Below, one piece after another: positions 33,449-40,278 of a DNA stretch of 40,278 nt. This DNA comes from Bacteroidales bacterium (GTDB lineage Bacteria; Bacteroidota; Bacteroidia; Bacteroidales; P3). The DNA is taken from contig JAEEHQ010000077.1 in NCBI GenBank assembly GCA_016280915.1, positions 1 through 40,278 on the forward strand. The letters run 5' to 3'. The stretch's first letter is position 1; the number at the start of each line of letters is the position of its first letter. Below the pieces are notes generated by a model. The model was not told the origin of the DNA. It made no database searches and saw only the letters and a list, made by a program, of their open reading frames with translations. The position numbers and the translations under genes were made by a program.

Positions 33449-35434
33449 TTATTTTCTCTTTTGTTGCTGACGCTGAGCCTCTTCAGCCATCTTTTGAGCC
33501 TGTTCCAAACGCTTCTGGAAATTGCTCTTCTTGGCGGGCTTGTTGCCGTGTTTCTGGTCGTAGGCGGCCATTCGGGCACGTACTTTCTTCTCGTTGGTGA
33601 ACTTACGAATTAGTATCATCTGCAGCATGGTGAGCGACAGGGAGACAAAGTAGTAGAGGTTCAAGGCTGCGGCCATGCTGTTGAACATAAAGAGCATCAT
33701 GAAAGGCATAAAATACATCACGAATTTCATGCCGGGCATGGAGGCCTGACCCTGATTGGAACGCATGGTGTACCACGTATAGAAGAACTGCATACCAAAC
33801 ATCAGCAGGCAGAAAAGCGAGACATGGTCGCCATAGAGCGGGATGTTGAAACCTAAGTCAAGGATACTGTCATAGGTGGAAAGGTCGTCACACCAAAGGA
33901 AACTCTTCTGACGCAACTCAACCGACTGAGGATAGAACATGAACATAGCCGTGAGGATAGGCATCTGCAACAACACAGGCAGGCAGCCCGCCAAGGGACT
34001 ATAGCCCGCTTTCTTTTGCAGACGTTGCATCTCCTGACTCTTCTTCAGGGCATCCTCTTGGTTGGGATATTTCTTGTTGAGGGCATCCATCTCAGGCTTA
34101 AGAATGCGCATGATGGCAGTACCCTGGTAGGATTTAAAGGTGAGGGGGAAGAGTAACAGACGCAACAGGATGGTGAAGACGATGATGATGATACCATAGT
34201 TCCAATTGAAAGTCTCCAAATAGTTGAACGTGGGAATGATGAAGATGCGACTGACAAACTTGGAGAAAATCCACCAACCCAGGGGCAGCATCTTCTCAAA
34301 GCCTTGATGTTGAGCATGAAGATCGCGATACTTGGTGGGGCCGAAATAGAATTCCATGGGCATCACCAGATTCTCTTTGGCCTCATAGGCCAAACCAATG
34401 GTACCCCTCATATCGCACAGATACCTGTCATCTTCCACTCCTTTTTCAGTCACCTGAGCTAAATCGGCATTCTCAAACGAACTGTCTGCCACCAAGATGG
34501 CGCAGAAGAACTGTTGCTTGAAAGCCACCCAGTCGAGATTGGTCTTCACCTGTTTGTCGCCGTCACGGCCACGCCCCACTTCCACTACGTCACCTGCTGA
34601 CCTATAGTAGACGCTGGAATAGAATTTCTCGGGGTCCTTATTGCGGTTGCGACTACCCTTAGAACTGGCATCCACCTTCTCCTGACGGTTCATACGGTTG
34701 TGCCACTCAAAGTCCATGTAGGGGTCTTGGCGGATTATCTTGTTAAGACCGTGGAAAGAGATGTCAAAATCAACGCTGTAGCTACTGCCGCCGAATGCAT
34801 AGTAGAACTCTACATATCTATCCTTGTTCAAGCCGTTGCTGTCGCCCACATAGGCTCGCAAACGAAGTTTCACCTCCTCATCGGCTGCAATCTCATATTC
34901 TGTATCTTCAGTAATCTGAACCAACTGCTTGTTCTGCTCAATGTAGGGCACGAACACCAAATCGCGTGTGTTGATGACACGGCTCTCCTCTGTGGAGAAA
35001 ATCAGGTTCATATTGTCGTCGGCAGGGGTAATCAGCTGCAATGGCATACTGTCGTAAGTGGTGTAGTCTTTGAGAACTACCTCACGCACCTGGGCACCCA
35101 TGTTGGAAATGTCAACACTCATCTTTTCGTTCTTCACAACGATATTGATGGTGTCGCCAAAGGCACTTGCATTAAAAGCACCCATGTCGCCACGCTGATT
35201 CATCTGCATCTGACGCTGGGCGGTAGTGTCGCCGGCCTTGGCAAGGCTGTCCAGCTCTGCCTGAATCTTTGCCATGCTATCGGCATAGGCCACGCTGTCT
35301 TCAAAGGCTGCCATGATGGAGTCTCTCACACGCTGACGCTCCGCCAATTCCTCTTTCGAGGGGGCCACCCAAAACATATAACCGACAAAGATTCCAAAAA
35401 TTAGAATAAGTCCGATAATGGATTTTTTGTTCAT
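33449..35434 (-). CDS. yidC: Membrane protein insertase YidC
   Basis: 661 residues. An N-terminal helix (IIGLILIFGIFVGYMFWV) is followed by the large periplasmic domain, about 50-360, with PSKEELAERQRVRDSI near its start. The conserved 60-kDa IMP core comes next, with five more helices: FNWGIIIIVFTILLRLLLFPLTFKS, the cytoplasmic coiled region LNKKYPNQEDALKKSQEMQ, GCLPVLLQMPILTAMF and FFYTWYTM. The C-terminus is long and basic (KKSNFQKRLEQAQ), typical of Bacteroidota. It inserts proteins into the inner membrane with or without SecYEG. A consensus promoter lies 55 bp upstream. Confidence 0.97.
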   Translation of the reverse strand: MNKKSIIGLILIFGIFVGYMFWVAPSKEELAERQRVRDSIMAAFEDSVAYADSMAKIQAELDSLAKAGDTTAQRQMQMNQRGDMGAFNASAFGDTINIVVKNEKMSVDISNMGAQVREVVLKDYTTYDSMPLQLITPADDNMNLIFSTEESRVINTRDLVFVPYIEQNKQLVQITEDTEYEIAADEEVKLRLRAYVGDSNGLNKDRYVEFYYAFGGSSYSVDFDISFHGLNKIIRQDPYMDFEWHNRMNRQEKVDASSKGSRNRNKDPEKFYSSVYYRSAGDVVEVGRGRDGDKQVKTNLDWVAFKQQFFCAILVADSSFENADLAQVTEKGVEDDRYLCDMRGTIGLAYEAKENLVMPMEFYFGPTKYRDLHAQHQGFEKMLPLGWWIFSKFVSRIFIIPTFNYLETFNWNYGIIIIVFTILLRLLLFPLTFKSYQGTAIMRILKPEMDALNKKYPNQEDALKKSQEMQRLQKKAGYSPLAGCLPVLLQMPILTAMFMFYPQSVELRQKSFLWCDDLSTYDSILDLGFNIPLYGDHVSLFCLLMFGMQFFYTWYTMRSNQGQASMPGMKFVMYFMPFMMLFMFNSMAAALNLYYFVSLSLTMLQMILIRKFTNEKKVRARMAAYDQKHGNKPAKKSNFQKRLEQAQKMAEEAQRQQQKRK

Positions 35435-35488
35435 ATCTTCTTGTTAATCTGTATTATCAATTTTATAGTCACACAATACGTGAGTCTG

Positions 35489-35519
35489 CAAAATTACCAA
35501 ATTAGAATGATATAACAAA
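35489..35519 (-). promoter_or_regulatory. Consensus promoter of yidC
   Basis: On the minus strand TTTG (35519-35516), exactly 19 bases, then TAATTTTG (35496-35489): a full match to the Bacteroidota housekeeping consensus. Confidence 0.75.
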
Positions 35520-36000
35520 AAATATTTTCTCCAATCAACATATTTCCCCACAAGCAATCCAACCCTCCTACCCCAATCTGGTCCTTTTCCGACCTCCATC
35601 ACCACCCCATTCCCACACCCCACTCCTACCCTTTCACACCATTCACCCGTTCATTCCCACCCATTTCCCATCCTACACACTCCTCCCAAACCTCTCCACC
35701 TCCCTTTTTCCTACCCACTACTTACACTACTAGGCCGCTATTTAAATAAGAATTATCTTAGATTTAGATTTTATTTTGTCTATATTTTATTTAATTCAGA
35801 TAATCAAAATATAATCTAATACTAATCTAAATAGAGCTACGAAGGCGGACTTAGGGCGGACATACGGTGGAGGAAAGGACACCGCAAGCAAATGAGATTG
35901 GGTGGAAAGGCAGTTGAAGTGGTGGCAGAAGAGTTGATTTATAGCAGACAATATGGCGGTTTGGAGGGGACGACGGAGCCGATTAGGAGCGGAAATTGAA
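35520..36000. other. Gene-free region with strand-composition switch and AT-rich core
   Basis: 35581-35700 has 64 C and only 3 G on the plus strand. 35841-36000 has 64 G and 20 C. Between them, about 35740-35835, lies an AT-rich core with paired TTAGAT (left) and ATCTAA (right) motifs in inverted order and AATTATC/GATAAT. No reading frame or DnaA box (TTATCCACA) was found. See findings. Confidence 0.6.
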
Positions 36001-36052
36001 GGCAGCTATCATTGTGTTAATAAATATTTTTTCTATTTTAAAAAGAATTGTG

Positions 36053-36060
36053 TATCTTTG
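36053..36060 (+). promoter_or_regulatory. Promoter of the lipoprotein/transketolase genes (TATCTTTG)
   Basis: TATCTTTG matches TAnnTTTG. The -33 position holds TTTC. The ATG at 36083 is 22 bp downstream, so the leader is very short, which also argues against the upstream ATG at 35996. Confidence 0.55.
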
Positions 36061-36082
36061 TACTTTCAAAATATCAGCAATT

Positions 36083-36493
36083 ATGATTAACAAGAAAGGT
36101 AGTTTATTACTCATTTTATTGGCCATTACGCCACTTCTGTTCCTCGGCTGCAAGAACTCGCAACCCGATGAGGAGCCCATTTTCGACACCGTTGTGCTCA
36201 GCGAACCCGAGCCCGAACCCGAGCCTGAACCCGAAATTGTAGAAGAGCCTGTCAACCCCGCACCCGTCGCTCGCAAAGTGACGCGCAAGGAACCCGCCAA
36301 GGAGGAGGTACTCTATATTTCAGGTCATGGCGCCAACGGCCGAGTTTGGGGTCACATCACCATGAAAGGCGACAAGGGAACCGGCAGCGTCACCGACGAG
36401 CATGAGAACGCCCTAGCTGTCACCTGCACCCGTCAAGGCGAAGAGCTCATCTGCTATGACCAGAACAGCCGCCAGTATATTTTCAGACTTTAA
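36083..36493 (+). CDS. Small lipoprotein with Glu-Pro repeat
   Basis: 136 residues from ATG 36083. A signal peptide with lipobox LFLGC (Cys23) marks a lipoprotein. The mature protein begins KNSQPDEE and has an EPEPEPEPEPE run (about residues 46-56), a rigid spacer probably holding the C-terminal domain off the membrane. Residues 80-136 are a small beta domain (YISGHGANGRVWGHITM...YIFRL). The longer frame from 35996 would start upstream of the promoter box. It lies 30 bp before the transketolase gene on the same strand. Function unknown. Confidence 0.8.
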   Translation: MINKKGSLLLILLAITPLLFLGCKNSQPDEEPIFDTVVLSEPEPEPEPEPEIVEEPVNPAPVARKVTRKEPAKEEVLYISGHGANGRVWGHITMKGDKGTGSVTDEHENALAVTCTRQGEELICYDQNSRQYIFRL

Positions 36494-36523
36494 TAACCGC
36501 AAAATTAGCTTAATTACAACATA

Positions 36524-37372
36524 ATGAAATCAACAAAAGAACTTCAGACCATCGCCACGCAAGTGCGTCGCGACATCCTTCGTATGACCACAGCCGCCAA
36601 ATCGGGACATCCCGGCGGATCACTCGGCACCGCCGACTGGATGACTGCCATGCAGTTTGAAATCATGCAGCACGACCCCGAACATTTCACTATGGACGGC
36701 AAGGATCAGGACATGCTTTTCATTTCGCAAGGTCACATCACCCCCGTGATATACAGCACGATGGCCCGCCGCGGTTATTTCCCAGTCAGCGAGCTCAGTA
36801 CCTTCCGCAAATTTGGAACCCGCCTGCAAGGCCACCCTTCCACCGAGCATGGCCTGCCCGGCATCCGTATGGCCAGCGGCTCTCTGGGTCAGGGGCTTAG
36901 CGTTGGCATCGGCGCAGCTCTTGGCAAGAAGATGACTGGCGACACCCATCTCGTCTACACCCTCCATGGCGACGGCGAACTGCAGGAAGGTCAGATTTGG
37001 GAAGGCGTGATGTTTGCCGGTGCCAAACATGTGGACAACCTCATTTCCACCATCGACTATAACCATCAGCAGATTGATGGCACCACCCAGCAGGTGATGG
37101 ACCTCGGCGACCTCAAGGCCAAGCTGGAATCCTTCATGTGGACCGTGGTAGTCATTGAGAATGGCAACGACATGCAGCAGGTGCTGGACGGCATGGCCAA
37201 GGCCAAGTCGCTTACTGGCAAAGGCAGCCCCGTGGCCGTCATTCTCACTACAGAAATGGGTTATGGCGTTGACTTTATGCAAGGCACCAACAAGTACCAC
37301 GGCTCAGTTCTCTCGGCCGACGACCTGCCCAAGGCGCTGGCACAGCTGGAAGAGACCCTTGGCGACTACTAA
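36524..37372 (+). CDS. Transketolase, N-terminal (thiamine diphosphate-binding) subunit
   Basis: 282 residues, equal to the first half of transketolase as found in split enzymes. The subunit holds the ThDP-binding signature HGDGELQEGQIWEG (residues 148-161), preceded by AKSGHPGGSLG and ASGSLGQGLSVGIGAALGKK, with NHQQIDGTT after it. The pyrimidine-binding C-terminal subunit, normally the next gene, is missing here: the following gene encodes a vWA protein. The intact frame and motifs suggest it is functional, with its partner elsewhere. The reaction is transfer of two-carbon units between pentose- and other sugar phosphates, which would use the product of the xyl operon. Confidence 0.93.
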   Translation: MKSTKELQTIATQVRRDILRMTTAAKSGHPGGSLGTADWMTAMQFEIMQHDPEHFTMDGKDQDMLFISQGHITPVIYSTMARRGYFPVSELSTFRKFGTRLQGHPSTEHGLPGIRMASGSLGQGLSVGIGAALGKKMTGDTHLVYTLHGDGELQEGQIWEGVMFAGAKHVDNLISTIDYNHQQIDGTTQQVMDLGDLKAKLESFMWTVVVIENGNDMQQVLDGMAKAKSLTGKGSPVAVILTTEMGYGVDFMQGTNKYHGSVLSADDLPKALAQLEETLGDY

Positions 37373-37376
37373 CCAT

Positions 37377-38768
37377 TTGCCACGTCCATTGAGAAGAATA
37401 CTCTCCATAGCAATTTTACTGGTCGGCCTCGGCCTGATGGCTGAAGCACAGAAACCCTCTGCAGCACCCGAGCGAACGCGGGTGCTGCTCATTCTTGACT
37501 GTTCCCAAAGCATGTGGGACAAGTGGCAGAGCGATGCCAAGATAAAAGTGACGCAGAAGGTGCTGCTTCGCCTATTGGACAGCATAGGAAACCTGCCGGA
37601 CATGGAAGTGGCCCTGCGGGTATACGGCCATTTGAACAAGGAGTCCTATAGCACTACGCTTGAGGTGCCTTTCGCCCCACAGAACATATACCGTTTGCAA
37701 AGTAAAATCAAGACCTTGGTGCCGCAAGGCGAGTGCGCCGCCGCCTCGGCGCTTAACAACTCCCTCAACGACTTTCCCCGCGACGGCAATGCCCGCAACA
37801 TCATCCTTATCATCACCGACGGTTTGGACGACTGCACGGGGAGCATTTGCGACGTGGCCCAACAGGTGCAAAGGAGCGGCACCGTAGTGCAGACCTTCAT
37901 AGTTGGCATCGGCAACCACGACGATTTCAAACACAAGCCCGACTGCGTCGGGCAGTTCACCTTTATGGAGGACGAAGAGCAATTCGATGCCGTAATGCAC
38001 AAGCTTTTATACCTCTCCGACCAAAAGGTGCAGGTGTTCTTCCGGTTGACCGACTCGGACCACAAACCCTATGAGGTCGAAGTGCCGATAGTCTTTTACG
38101 ACCATTTCACTCATGTGGTGCGTTATTCTACTATTTATCACTATGACACCGAGCATTCGCCCGACACCCTTTGCCTCGACCCCCTGACCACCTACGACAT
38201 CACTTTCTTCACCCAACCGCCCATCAGGCTAAAAAATTACCATTTCTCTCAGTTTCAACACATCGAGGTTCCCGCCGCTATGGGCAGCCTTCGCCTCCAT
38301 CAAGATGCCAAACGGACCACAGCACAGCTCTCCAGATACGAGGTGCTGGTGCGACAGCACGACAGCACTCACCTGTTGGCGACTCAACCCTTGGATGCCC
38401 GCAGAAATTATCTGGTTGGACGGTACGACATCGACGTGCTTTCCCGCCCTCCAATCCACCTTTCCAACGTGGCCATTCGCGACGGAGCCGCCACAGAGCT
38501 GTTGATTCCACTTCCCGGACAATTGGCCTTGAACAAACCCAAGGTTAATTCCTCAGGCAGCATTTTCGTCTCTCGCAACGGAACCATGCAATGGGTCTGC
38601 GACTTAGATCCCAATGCGCCCTCCGAACGTATTGAGTTGATGCCTGGAGAGTATCAGGTGGTGCTGAAACCGCAGAAAGCCACCGACTATAATTCTGCCC
38701 GCGCGGCACGCTTTACTATCACCTCCGGCAAACAAACCTCGGTGGACCTAGAGAAAGGAAGCCGCTGA
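37377..38768 (+). CDS. Secreted von Willebrand factor A domain protein
   Basis: About 463 residues from a TTG start at 37377 (or TTG 37389); no ATG is available, and the frame upstream runs through the transketolase gene. The predicted signal peptide RRILSIAILLVGLGLMAEA supports this start. The vWA domain, about 35-215, has the MIDAS motif LDCSQSM and ends in ITDGLDDCTG. The remaining 250 residues form two or three beta-rich modules with similar pieces (YEVEVPIVFYD, RYEVLVRQHD, RYDIDVLSRPPIHL, LMPGEYQVVLKP). It starts 4 bp after the transketolase stop. vWA domains bind ligands through a metal ion; target unknown. The non-ATG start is a weakness of this model. Confidence 0.8.
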   Translation: MPRPLRRILSIAILLVGLGLMAEAQKPSAAPERTRVLLILDCSQSMWDKWQSDAKIKVTQKVLLRLLDSIGNLPDMEVALRVYGHLNKESYSTTLEVPFAPQNIYRLQSKIKTLVPQGECAAASALNNSLNDFPRDGNARNIILIITDGLDDCTGSICDVAQQVQRSGTVVQTFIVGIGNHDDFKHKPDCVGQFTFMEDEEQFDAVMHKLLYLSDQKVQVFFRLTDSDHKPYEVEVPIVFYDHFTHVVRYSTIYHYDTEHSPDTLCLDPLTTYDITFFTQPPIRLKNYHFSQFQHIEVPAAMGSLRLHQDAKRTTAQLSRYEVLVRQHDSTHLLATQPLDARRNYLVGRYDIDVLSRPPIHLSNVAIRDGAATELLIPLPGQLALNKPKVNSSGSIFVSRNGTMQWVCDLDPNAPSERIELMPGEYQVVLKPQKATDYNSARAARFTITSGKQTSVDLEKGSR

Positions 38769-38841
38769 CATTTGCCTTAATTACATTATTCTTAAGATAA
38801 TCTATTTCAGACAAACAAAAAAAAGATACAATTCTAGGCAC

Positions 38842-39723
38842 ATGACTTACGAGGAAGCCATAGAAATCTGCAAAAACAGCAAACGTCTGACCGAGCAGCA
38901 ATCAAAGAAGATAAACCGCTTGGCAGACAATCTTATCTACGGAAAGAGGTGTACCGATGAAGACAAGGAGAGAGGGGTTAGATTGTATCTGGCAGCAGCC
39001 GAGGCCAATGATGCTCATGCAGAATACAATCTTGGCTACTACTATGGCAATGGCAACCAAAAAGACTATGAGCGTTCCATAGAGTGGTACTTGCGCGCTG
39101 CAAAACATGGAGATGCATGGGCAATGAACAACTTGTCGTATGCCTATCATCATGGTAAAGGGGTGGAAGTTAATGAAGTGACGGCTATTTTTTGGCTGAA
39201 GAAAGCCGCCCAAAAGGGTGACAGTTTGGCACAATATACTTTATACAACAGATACTATGAAGGGGATTGCGTACGCAAGAACCGCCCATTGGCAATGCGT
39301 TGGCTAAAGAAAGCCGCCGAAGGAGGAGAGGCAAAAGCCCAATACGACCTTTCGTGGCACTATCGTAAAGGCGATTGTGTGGAGCAAAGCGATGAACTGG
39401 AGATTTTCTGGTTGCGAAAAGCGGTCGCAGGCGGTGACGATTATGCTATAAACGCGCTCGGATATAATTACTGGAAAGGCATAGGCGTTGAGCAGGATGT
39501 GGAAAAGGCCGTGACTCTTTACAGGAAAGCCGCCCGCAAAAAGAACGAACACGCCGCCTTAAACTTGGCCTTATGCTACCGCGACGGCGTAGGCGTGGAG
39601 AAAAATTTAAAGGAAAGCATCCGCTGGTTCCGCCTTGCCCAACGCTGGTGCATCGACCTTGACCCTTTGGAAATACAGGATGAGATTGATGCATTAAAGA
39701 AAGAACTCAAAGAACAACAATAA
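38842..39723 (+). CDS. Sel1-like repeat protein
   Basis: 293 residues without signal peptide. From about residue 45 to 275 there are six Sel1-type repeats of about 36 residues, with the pattern A.YNLG..Y..G.GV..D...A..W..KAA..G. LGYYYGNGNQKDYERSIEWYLRAA is the first. Sel1 repeats are alpha-solenoids that mediate protein interactions. It lies 73 bp after the vWA gene. Role unknown. Confidence 0.88.
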   Translation: MTYEEAIEICKNSKRLTEQQSKKINRLADNLIYGKRCTDEDKERGVRLYLAAAEANDAHAEYNLGYYYGNGNQKDYERSIEWYLRAAKHGDAWAMNNLSYAYHHGKGVEVNEVTAIFWLKKAAQKGDSLAQYTLYNRYYEGDCVRKNRPLAMRWLKKAAEGGEAKAQYDLSWHYRKGDCVEQSDELEIFWLRKAVAGGDDYAINALGYNYWKGIGVEQDVEKAVTLYRKAARKKNEHAALNLALCYRDGVGVEKNLKESIRWFRLAQRWCIDLDPLEIQDEIDALKKELKEQQ

Positions 39724-39735
39724 AACAATATAACA

Positions 39736-39816
39736 ATGACCCACTACGAAAAACAATCAAGCAAAGAGTTGCGCGCCGGCATGGGCGAAGGTGGTGGTAA
39801 ATTTGATAAACAATAA
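39736..39816 (+). CDS. Candidate 26-residue peptide
   Basis: ATG 39736 to TAA 39816, 12 bp after the Sel1 gene stop and 17 bp before the next ATG. The peptide contains SSKELRAGMGEGGGKFDKQ, with a Gly-rich centre and charged ends, and no hydrophobic helix. Position between two genes fits a small coding unit of the same transcript, but nothing beyond spacing supports translation. Confidence 0.35.
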   Translation: MTHYEKQSSKELRAGMGEGGGKFDKQ

Positions 39817-39833
39817 AAACCTGTAGTGCTACA

Positions 39834-40278
39834 ATGAAAGATTTAAAACAAATACTATTTGTCATTCTGGAACTTACTGTTTTTATAGGGATAGTGGTTG
39901 GCTGCTGTTATTCAAGTGTATTCAGATGGATAACGCTTATTTTGGTTATAGTTCTTGTGATAGTGTTTGTTTGGCTTTATTTAAATCGAGATAAATATAG
40001 CAATCCACATTCCCCTGAAAATATATGGGGTACTGATTGGAAGAAATTGGTTGATGAAGGTAAATTAAGTACCACCAAGCCATACAAATGCAAGGAAAAT
40101 TGGTACTGCTCAAATAAGAAGGAGATAGAAAAACTTTCAGGGGTTAATATACCAACATTTACAGTATTGAACTGCGAGGAAACATTGCCAACTCCGATTG
40201 GAGACTATCGCGGGTTTATGGATATAGAGTTTAAGAAAGATATATCCGAGTTGTCTATACAAAAGATAAAATCCATAC
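39834..40278 (+). CDS. Hypothetical membrane protein, 3' end outside window
   Basis: Open from ATG 39834 to the window edge, at least 148 residues. Two membrane helices lie at about 8-27 and 32-49 (ILFVILELTVFIGIVVG and ITLILVIVLVIVFVWLYL). A polar region follows with PENIWGTDWKKLVDEGK and several Cys (CKENWYC), continuing beyond the edge. AT-rich compared with the genes before it. Not recognised. Confidence 0.7.
   Translation, partial: MKDLKQILFVILELTVFIGIVVGCCYSSVFRWITLILVIVLVIVFVWLYLNRDKYSNPHSPENIWGTDWKKLVDEGKLSTTKPYKCKENWYCSNKKEIEKLSGVNIPTFTVLNCEETLPTPIGDYRGFMDIEFKKDISELSIQKIKSI

Noticed and set aside
35435-36082. DnaA boxes supporting a chromosome origin
   Set aside because: Reading both strands for TTATCCACA and close variants gave none with fewer than two mismatches; the origin idea is kept only as a hypothesis.
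1-40278. CRISPR array, prophage or insertion sequence
   Set aside because: No regularly spaced repeats, transposase, integrase or phage structural motifs were found in any large frame.

Overview
The window looks like a chromosome segment from a member of the order Bacteroidales (Bacteroidota). The evidence is a type IX secretion (T9SS) sorting domain in the first gene, many promoters of the Bacteroidota form TAnnTTTG with an upstream TTTG-like box and almost no Shine-Dalgarno sequences, the rpmG-DUF4295 pair, a split transketolase, a zinc-free L33, and a xylE-xylA-xylB cluster with the isomerase pathway. No phage, insertion sequence or CRISPR array was recognised.

Layout: (1) 1-2.7 kb, the 3' part of a T9SS-exported surface protein facing a convergent gene of unknown function. 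(2) 2.7-6.6 kb, an AT-rich accessory-looking locus: a promoter with palindromic operator-like repeats, a long leader that folds into a rod of nested helices, then five tightly spaced plus-strand genes (two paralogues of an unrecognised domain, a zinc-ribbon membrane protein, a YdjI-type SPFH protein ending in a GYF_2-like domain, and a small membrane protein). This is the best candidate for an undescribed system. (3) 6.8-9.7 kb, a TPR protein, a two-gene queuosine salvage/synthesis unit (precursor transporter and queF) and an EFR1-type flavodoxin/ferredoxin fusion. (4) 9.9-14.3 kb, a xylose uptake and catabolism operon, xylE-xylA-xylB, closed by a long hairpin. (5) 14.6-35.4 kb, a 21-kb block entirely on the minus strand: a secreted protein, tRNA-Leu(UAG), a PepSY-like periplasmic protein, purA, a conserved unknown, murB, a patatin-barrel protein, a MATE transporter, an M20 amidohydrolase, ileS, DUF4295-rpmG, a membrane-anchored lysozyme-like protein, nhaD and yidC. 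(6) 35.4-36.1 kb, a gene-free stretch with an abrupt C-rich to G-rich strand switch around an AT-rich core. (7) 36.1-40.3 kb, a plus-strand block: a lipoprotein, an orphan N-terminal transketolase subunit, a secreted vWA protein, a Sel1-repeat protein, a candidate 26-residue peptide and a membrane protein cut by the window end.

How the genes work together: XylE imports xylose, XylA isomerises it and XylB phosphorylates it to xylulose-5-phosphate, a substrate of transketolase, half of which is encoded at 36.5 kb. The YhhQ-like transporter and QueF feed tRNA queuosine modification. ileS, the M20 amidohydrolase, MATE, patatin and murB are packed closely enough to be one transcription unit. All family calls were made by reading motifs; no database search was run.
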